NCBI RefSeq assembly: GCF_016134045.1
Contig: NZ_CP065917.1
Location: 1 to 9,705 of the forward strand
Origin: Pelagovum pacificum
Lineage (GTDB): Bacteria; Pseudomonadota; Alphaproteobacteria; Rhodobacterales; Rhodobacteraceae
Length of the DNA: 9,705 nt
Direction of reading: 5' to 3'
In this document: positions 5,919 through 9,705 of the stretch, one piece after another
Layout: each line of letters opens with the position of its first letter
How positions within the stretch are numbered: position 1 is the first letter of the stretch
The notes under the pieces: generated by a model
Seen by the model: the letters and a program-made list of their open reading frames with translations, nothing else
Databases searched by the model: none
What the model was told of the DNA's origin: nothing
Translations under genes and position numbers: made by a program

Positions 5919-5932
5919 CGGTAAAGCTACCG
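5919..5932. repeat. CGGTA-N4-TACCG inverted repeat, copy 1
   Basis: CGGTA (5919-5923) and TACCG (5928-5932) around AAGC lie just after the brnA stop. The same arms recur at 6006-6019 in opposite orientation, judged by the extra G/C: GCGGTA on the left here, TACCGC on the right there. The two copies flank the terminator-like hairpin. Confidence 0.6.
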
Positions 5933-5940
5933 TTGCCTGT

Positions 5941-5967
5941 AAAAGGATCGAGGCTAAGAATCCTTTT
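5941..5967 (+). terminator. Rho-independent-type terminator after brnTA
   Basis: AAAAGGAT (5941-5948) pairs with ATCCTTTT (5960-5967) around an 11-nt loop, and the downstream arm runs directly into further T residues. It stands 26 bp after the brnA stop. The A/T-rich arms read in both directions, so it could also stop leftward transcription. Confidence 0.7.
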
Positions 5968-6005
5968 TTACAAGGGTTCTTTGGATATGCTGGAAGGAGA
6001 GATTT

Positions 6006-6019
6006 CGGTAATTCTACCG
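6006..6019. repeat. CGGTA-N4-TACCG inverted repeat, copy 2
   Basis: CGGTA (6006-6010), ATTC, TACCG (6015-6019). Same arms as 5919-5932, 87 bp away, in inverted orientation. Confidence 0.6.
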
Positions 6020-6039
6020 CAAAATTATTGACGAGGTTA

Positions 6040-6116
6040 CCCGCCACATGTCACTTTCAGGAAGTGAGGGAAGCTGGTGCTCCTGCAAAAGATACCAGCA
6101 ACTTTCATGTGGCGGG
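6040..6116. other. 77-nt branched structure (candidate ncRNA or recombination/origin element)
   Basis: A perfect 11-bp closing stem joins CCCGCCACATG (6040-6050) to CATGTGGCGGG (6106-6116). Inside it are two hairpins: TCACTT/AAGTGA (6051-6056 and 6062-6067) and GCTGGT/ACCAGC (6073-6078 and 6094-6099, 15-nt loop). The result is a three-way junction in DNA without a believable gene. I cannot match it to a known RNA family or attachment site by eye, and no clear promoter is assigned. Confidence 0.6.
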
Positions 6117-6135
6117 GGCACTCGCCTCCAGTTTC

Positions 6136-6164
6136 GGCGGAAGGGGACTGATACCCCTTCCGCC
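6136..6164. repeat. Perfect 11-bp hairpin
   Basis: GGCGGAAGGGG (6136-6146) and CCCCTTCCGCC (6154-6164) around ACTGATA. No T-run follows on either strand, so it is not a standard terminator. The right arm contains CTTCCGC, the core of the iterons at 4738-4869. Confidence 0.8.
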
Positions 6165-6200
6165 TACACATCCCTAAAATCCGACATTCAGCCCTATAGG

Positions 6201-6244
6201 GTCAACGTAAATTTTTCACAAAATGTGAGACACTTACAGTTGAC
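6201..6244. repeat. Nested inverted repeat, 44 bp
   Basis: GTCAACGTAA (6201-6210) pairs with TTAC-a-GTTGAC (6234-6244, one bulged base). It encloses TCACA-AAA-TGTGA (6216-6228) with nearly the same centre. The 10-bp palindrome CCCTATAGGG (6192-6201) abuts it on the left. It lies in the convergent non-coding region and is a candidate protein binding site. Confidence 0.55.
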
Positions 6245-6454
6245 TGGGGAAAAAGCTTTTGCTGCTTCAGCCTCTGTGGTGTGGCTCAGGCCCATGATTT
6301 ATAATTGATTGCCTTAGAGTTCACTCTCGTTGCGACCTGAACAGACGCACAGGCCCCACGCGGGAGCGAATAGAGGGGCCGAAGTGTCCGACCATCGGGA
6401 GGCTGTCCCTGTTCGGGGCGGACCTTGGGGCCATAGGAAGCCCGTAGAGGCGTT
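6245..6454. other. Remainder of the convergent non-coding region
   Basis: No gene is supported. Visible items are the palindrome AAAAGCTTTT (6251-6260), a small hairpin AGAGT-TC-ACTCT (6316-6327), and one TGTTCGG box (6410-6416) of the kind repeated around the HTH gene. Confidence 0.4.
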
Positions 6455-6922
6455 CTAGGCCCCTGCCCTACCCTTGCCCCCGAAGAACGACCAGAAGCCA
6501 CCAGAGGGCGATTTTTGGGCCTCTGGTGCGGGTGCAGGCGTTAGCCGGTCTTGAAAGTCTTCAAGGCGAGCTTGTGCCGCTCGCCTGTCAGCTCCCTCTT
6601 GATCGAGCCTCGACCGCAGGTCTGTGACCGTCTCTTGCATGTCCGACAGCCGTGCCTCTGCCGCATCAAGAGCGGCCTGTAAGCGGGCGTTTTCGATACG
6701 ATTTTCGGTGTTCGCCTCTGTGTTCGGGGCCGCGTTCGGTGTTCGGGACAACTGCGGTTCGGCCCTGTTCAGGGGGAACACCCTGTCCATCTCGGACGGG
6801 TCGATTTCCCATCGCCCCCGCGCATCCTTTGATGCGCTCAAGCGCCCTGTATTCAAAGCTTCTGATAGAGTCGACTTCGAGACCTTATAGGTCTGCGCAG
6901 CCTTGTTCAGAGATAGTTTCAT
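6455..6922 (-). CDS. MerR-like HTH protein with coiled coil
   Basis: A 155-aa DNA-binding protein. Residues 1-50 form a compact helix-turn-helix of the MerR/excisionase type (MKLSLNKAAQTYKVSKSTLS, then GRLSASKDARGRWEIDPSEM). A Pro/Asn-rich linker follows (about 55-73), then a coiled coil (about 74-128, heptad-like Leu/Ala) and a short aromatic tail, GGFWSFFGGKGRAGA. Proteins of this shape occur on small plasmids near rep genes, and some are annotated as entry exclusion protein 1 on weak grounds, so function is open (copy control, partition, transcription). I chose the ATG at 6922, with GAGAGG 10 nt upstream, over the longer frame starting at 6985, whose extra 21 residues look non-coding and overlap repeated operator-like boxes. 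TGTTCGG boxes upstream suggest self-regulation. Confidence 0.75.
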   Translation of the reverse strand: MKLSLNKAAQTYKVSKSTLSEALNTGRLSASKDARGRWEIDPSEMDRVFPLNRAEPQLSRTPNAAPNTEANTENRIENARLQAALDAAEARLSDMQETVTDLRSRLDQEGADRRAAQARLEDFQDRLTPAPAPEAQKSPSGGFWSFFGGKGRAGA

Positions 6923-6937
6923 AGTGGTTCTGCCTCT

Positions 6938-6984
6938 CGTTCGGTGTTCGGGACGGCCTCTTGTTCGGGCCTGTTCACCGAACA
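6938..6984 (-). promoter_or_regulatory. TGTTCGG box cluster upstream of the HTH gene (candidate operator)
   Basis: TGTTCGG occurs at 6945-6951 and 6962-6968, with an inverted copy CCGAACA at 6978-6984. The last two form a 7-bp inverted repeat with a 9-bp spacer. The 17-bp string CGTTCGGTGTTCGGGAC at 6938-6954 is repeated exactly inside the gene at 6733-6749. Position suggests autoregulation by the HTH protein. Confidence 0.5.
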
Positions 6985-7036
6985 TCTTGCCACATTCGCA
7001 ACGTTTGGCAAATGCCCAAGCAGGGCAGGGGCTGGG

Positions 7037-7075
7037 TCAAGGAAAATAGGACCGACTGGACCGCATTTTCCTTGA
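7037..7075. repeat. 11-bp inverted repeat enclosing a direct repeat
   Basis: TCAAGGAAAAT (7037-7047) and ATTTTCCTTGA (7065-7075) are perfect inverted repeats. The 17-bp interval holds GGACCG twice (7049-7054 and 7058-7063). It lies between the HTH gene and the end of the coupling-protein operon. It may be a protein binding site or a terminator arm. Confidence 0.7.
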
Positions 7076-7105
7076 GGTCGACCATGACTGAACAGCCTAC
7101 CGAAC

Positions 7106-7133
7106 GACCCCGAAAGCCTTGTCTTTCGGGGTC
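7106..7133 (-). terminator. Strong hairpin after the coupling-protein operon
   Basis: GACCCCGAAAG (7106-7116) and CTTTCGGGGTC (7123-7133) form a perfect 11-bp stem with a 6-nt loop, 48 bp after the stop of the leftward operon. No T-run follows, so it may act as a transcript-stabilising or terminator-like hairpin. A second hairpin, GCGAGGGG/CCCCTCGC (7159-7166 and 7174-7181), overlaps the stop codon itself. Confidence 0.6.
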
Positions 7134-7180
7134 TGCCATGCGGCGAGCGGAGGGGAGCGCGAGGGGAGGAACCCCCCTCG

Positions 7181-8005
7181 CTACAAGTTCAGCAGAATGA
7201 GAAACACGCCGAATAATACGACCACGATGATTGCGGGGCGCCATCGTGGTCCGCTTTCGGCAATCCTCTCAACGCTCTGCTGCCGCGCTTCTTCCTTGGC
7301 TCTTTCTTTTTCGTTCCGTGTGGTTGCCATAGCAGCCGTCTTGGCTTCTTGAGCTGCTGCAGCCTTGTTGATTTCGGTAGTGATGACGTGAGAGCGGACA
7401 TACTTGCGGACAAGCGTTGCCGCTTTTTCGCTCAGCTCACGTTCGGGTAGAGGTGAGAACTTGAAGCGAGGCGGCATGTCTTGGAGCGCGTCGCGTATCT
7501 CGTCAACTGGGATGAGCTCGTCGTTCTGGATAAGGTCTTGCCATGGTGCACACACGCGGCGGGTATAGTCGAGCATGGCGTTGAGCCGATTCATTACCGT
7601 GAAGACTTGGTCTTTTTCGCAATGGGTCCTTACGGCAACTACGCGCTCACCTGTTGCAACATTGACTGCTGCGATATGGAATAGGGGTGGCTCTTCAAGT
7701 ATACGAGTACGGCTCGGCCCTTTGCCTACAAGGGCATTTGGCTGACGGCCATCCCATTGATGGGCGTTTACTATTTCGAATGTCCCAAGATCGTAGACGC
7801 TATGCTCGCCAAGCTTTCCCTCGCGTAAGCTTAGGGTGAAATCTCGGACTATTTCATTCTCCACGAATATCTGCGTCGTATCGACCGATGAGTGGTACGG
7901 CGTTGTCTCCAGCGTAAGCAAATATGAGGTGACCTCGTACGTGACTTTGGGATTATCGCTTTCTAAGTCCAATGTGAGCTTGTCACGCGGGTACTCAACC
8001 AACAT
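7181..8005 (-). CDS. Unknown tail-anchored membrane protein, partner of the coupling ATPase
   Basis: A 274-aa protein I do not recognise. Residues about 1-200 look like a soluble, mixed alpha/beta domain. Residues about 205-255 are a charged, Ala/Glu/Arg-rich helix likely to form a coiled coil. The last 17-20 residues (AIIVVVLFGVFLILLNL) are a single membrane segment preceded by Arg, predicting a tail anchor with the large domain in the cytoplasm. The ATG at 8005 lies three bases after the virD4-like stop codon, with GAGGTG 6 nt upstream of the stop, so the two genes are tightly coupled. Since that ATPase lacks its own membrane domain, the inference is that this protein tethers it to the membrane or mating channel. 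An entry exclusion role is an alternative. Confidence 0.7.
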   Translation of the reverse strand: MLVEYPRDKLTLDLESDNPKVTYEVTSYLLTLETTPYHSSVDTTQIFVENEIVRDFTLSLREGKLGEHSVYDLGTFEIVNAHQWDGRQPNALVGKGPSRTRILEEPPLFHIAAVNVATGERVVAVRTHCEKDQVFTVMNRLNAMLDYTRRVCAPWQDLIQNDELIPVDEIRDALQDMPPRFKFSPLPERELSEKAATLVRKYVRSHVITTEINKAAAAQEAKTAAMATTRNEKERAKEEARQQSVERIAESGPRWRPAIIVVVLFGVFLILLNL

Positions 8006-8008
8006 ACG

Positions 8009-9475
8009 TTACACCTCAGTATGCAAAAGACGCTCTATGTAGGCGGGTGGCTTGCCCGCCATCATGACGAATTGCCGACCAGTGTCACGCCCGCCATAGA
8101 GGGCGATTTCAAAGGGAGCGAGCAACGGGACGGTGTTGCGGGTCTCAGACGACACCCGCGCGCCGCTTGTCATGGCGGACGGGGTAGGGCGGTTGTCTTG
8201 CGTTTCGGTGATTTGGCGCGTGCCGAGTGTACGGGAGATGTATTCCAGCGTCGTTGCGTCTGTGTTCCCGAACGCCTGCACGACGCCTGCATTGCCAATG
8301 AAGGTTTCCCATGAATCGCGATAAAGGGTGCGCAGTTGGGACAGGTCCTGCAACACCGTCCATAGCTTGACCCCGTAGCCTGCCATGAGGCCCGCTGCGG
8401 CCTCAATTTGACGCATATAGCCGAGCTGGGGAAACTCCTCGAGCACGAACAGGACAGAGGGGGCCGTGTCCTTGCGTGGGGCAGGCAAGGCCATCGGCTC
8501 GCGCTCGAGTGCAGCGAGGGCGAGTGTCAGGACCACCCGTAGCCATCGAAAATGCGTCGCCATGCGCGATGCTGGCAGCACAAGGTAGATTGTTGTCGGT
8601 GTTCGCTTGAGCTGGCGTAGCGAAGGCATCGAGGGCAAGCCGATGCTACCCAAATGTTCGGTCATAGGGTCGCCATCAAGAAAAGCCGTTTGTTCGACGG
8701 CCGTGGAGACGATGGAACCCAGCTCGTTTGGGGGTTTACCGTCCATCGTTCCGCCGACACCTGCCACTACACCCCCGAAGTCGTCGGGATAGTCCTCCAC
8801 CATTTCCGTGAACCGTTCGGACAGGGACATCGGTGCATCGGCGTCCGCGTCGTCGGGAGCGCGGAGCGGGGAATTGACCAGTTTGCGGAGAAGGGTCAGC
8901 GATGCGGCATCGGCGTTTTTTGCCAGCATGTAGAGGATGAGGCCGCGCAGCAGGTTCTTGGCCGAGAGCGACCAGTGGTCGGAATTGTCGCCCTTGGACG
9001 GCAGGATGAGGGCGTCGGCGACGATGCTGGCATTATCCACGATGTCGCGGGGGTCGCCCTCGCGGATTTCGGCCAGAGGGTTGAAGCCGACGCGGTACTG
9101 CGCCGCGGGGCCTTTCACCTCCTCGAACGGGTCGAGGATGTAGACAGCCTGTCCCATGGCGGCGCGGGCGTCGGCGGTTTCCATCGCCAGCTCGCCTTTG
9201 GGGTCGATGCACAGGACGGAGGACGGCCATCGTTTCAGGTTCGGCTTGAGACAAGTCGAGGATTTACCCGCGCGGGATCCGGCGACCGTCAGCAGGTGCC
9301 TGTCATCCGTCACCCCGACGAGCTGGCCCGCGTGTTTTCCAAGGAGGATAGCGCCTTCCTCGTAGGGTAGGAGCTGGGCGATATTTGCGTCCGTCATCCA
9401 CTCGGCGGCAGGCGGCTTTTCCTGACGTGCGCGTCTATGACCACGGGGCAGTTCGAGCGGCTTCTCTGGTGACAT
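8009..9475 (-). CDS. virD4: VirD4/TraG-type coupling ATPase without N-terminal membrane domain
   Basis: A 488-aa type IV coupling protein, the ATPase that links the relaxosome to the secretion channel. Walker A is GSRAGKSS (about 66-73), followed by SVLCIDPKGEL (about 86-96). The Walker B region is SVLFVLEEFPQLG (about 339-351). LQDLSQLRTLYRDSWETFIG, NTDATTLEYISRTLG and a PPAYIERLL end complete the family order. Typical VirD4/TraG proteins are longer and start with two membrane helices. Here the charged N-terminus leads straight into the ATPase and no hydrophobic helix is visible. I chose the ATG at 9475. A TTG at 9481 in the same frame is an alternative, and GAGG could serve either (spacing 11 or 5). 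The usual Walker B Asp appears as Glu. No other secretion genes are in the window, so it must use a channel encoded elsewhere. Confidence 0.9.
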   Translation of the reverse strand: MSPEKPLELPRGHRRARQEKPPAAEWMTDANIAQLLPYEEGAILLGKHAGQLVGVTDDRHLLTVAGSRAGKSSTCLKPNLKRWPSSVLCIDPKGELAMETADARAAMGQAVYILDPFEEVKGPAAQYRVGFNPLAEIREGDPRDIVDNASIVADALILPSKGDNSDHWSLSAKNLLRGLILYMLAKNADAASLTLLRKLVNSPLRAPDDADADAPMSLSERFTEMVEDYPDDFGGVVAGVGGTMDGKPPNELGSIVSTAVEQTAFLDGDPMTEHLGSIGLPSMPSLRQLKRTPTTIYLVLPASRMATHFRWLRVVLTLALAALEREPMALPAPRKDTAPSVLFVLEEFPQLGYMRQIEAAAGLMAGYGVKLWTVLQDLSQLRTLYRDSWETFIGNAGVVQAFGNTDATTLEYISRTLGTRQITETQDNRPTPSAMTSGARVSSETRNTVPLLAPFEIALYGGRDTGRQFVMMAGKPPAYIERLLHTEV

Positions 9476-9491
9476 AGACAATCGGGCCTCG

Positions 9492-9537
9492 CAGTTTTTC
9501 TGGATTAAGGCTTTGTTAGTCCTTAGCTGTCAAACTG
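9492..9537 (-). promoter_or_regulatory. Promoter of the virD4 operon inside a nested inverted repeat
   Basis: Reading leftward, TTGACA (9533-9528) and CTTAAT (9509-9504), 18 nt apart, form a plausible promoter whose transcripts would start near 9497. A double inverted repeat covers it: CAGTTT/AAACTG (9492-9497 and 9532-9537) and TAAGG/CCTTA (9506-9510 and 9521-9525), with almost the same centre. This looks like an operator, possibly for MobC or the relaxase. Confidence 0.55.
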
Positions 9538-9540
9538 TAG

Positions 9541-9705
9541 GGTAGCGAGATATGTTTTTGCTATGCAAAAACTCTCGGTCAGGGGGCCTAGCGCCGCCCC
9601 CCAACACCCCAGCTTGAACCGCCTGAGGCGGTGAGAGCGTGTCGCCGCTCAACCACGACCAAGGGTCTGCCCTTGGATGCAGAAAGGACCGCAGGAACAG
9701 AGACC
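9541..9705. other. oriT: Candidate oriT: run of inverted repeats upstream of mobC
   Basis: Five further inverted repeats follow the operator: CGAGA-tat-GTTTTTGC/GCAAAAAC-TCTCG (9546-9577, loop TAT), GGGGGC/GCCCCC (9582-9587 and 9596-9601), ACCGCC/GGCGGT (9618-9623 and 9627-9632), GAGCG/CGCTC (9635-9639 and 9646-9650) and CCAAGGG/CCCTTGG (9659-9665 and 9670-9676). The region is non-coding and, on a circle, lies directly before mobC and the relaxase gene. That is where oriT usually sits. I could not identify a known nic sequence, so the exact site is open. Confidence 0.6.

Noticed and set aside
6040..6116. Integron attC site or tRNA
   Set aside because: No matching GTTRRRY/RYYYAAC core pair at the ends, no CCA-type acceptor or T-loop sequence, and no integrase or cassette in the window.
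6048..6308. 86-aa frame in the convergent region
   Set aside because: It runs through both halves of several perfect hairpins, which explains the sequence better than coding does.
8654..9370. 238-aa plus-strand frame opposite the coupling ATPase
   Set aside because: Long only because of high GC. The opposite strand carries Walker A, Walker B and other VirD4 motifs.

Overview
The window reads as a complete small mobilizable plasmid, or something very close to one, from a GC-rich alphaproteobacterium. I suspect Rhodobacterales from the gene style, but the sequence alone does not settle the host. Circularity is an inference. The first base is the ATG of a mobC-like gene, and the last bases hold a good ribosome binding site (AGGAA at 9693-9697) that lands 8 nt upstream of that ATG when the ends are joined. 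The backbone is GC-rich (line 1021-1080 has 38 G+C of 60), with an AT-richer cargo block at about 1597-3790 (line 2461-2520 has 22 of 60, line 3241-3300 has 25 of 60).

Layout. 1-1585: mobC-like accessory gene and a MobA/VirD2-family relaxase, overlapping. 1597-3788: cargo with an unknown 103-aa gene (-), an unknown 133-aa gene (+) whose C-terminal tail matches the relaxase tail, a SieB-like superinfection exclusion membrane protein (+), and an unknown protein with a CCCH zinc-binding pattern (-). 3799-4668: Rep_3-type replication initiator (-), preceded by six tandem 22-bp iterons (4738-4869), a nested 59-bp palindrome and a set of GC-rich hairpins. 5311-5970: a BrnT/BrnA-type toxin-antitoxin operon with promoter, palindromic operator and terminator-like hairpin. 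5915-6454: a 540-bp convergent non-coding region full of inverted repeats. 6455-6922: a MerR-like HTH/coiled-coil protein (-). 7181-9475: a leftward two-gene operon encoding a VirD4/TraG-type coupling ATPase that lacks the usual N-terminal membrane domain, and an unknown tail-anchored membrane protein. 9482-9705: a non-coding region with six consecutive inverted repeats, the best candidate for oriT.

How it works together. Rep and iterons replicate the plasmid and BrnTA stabilises it. MobC, relaxase and oriT form a relaxosome, and the plasmid brings its own coupling ATPase to dock onto a type IV secretion channel supplied by another element, since no mating-pore genes are present. The most interesting ideas are (i) a stand-alone 133-aa protein carrying the relaxase's C-terminal tail, possibly a protein translocated to the recipient, and (ii) a coupling protein split into a soluble ATPase and a separate tail-anchored membrane partner. 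Both are inferences.
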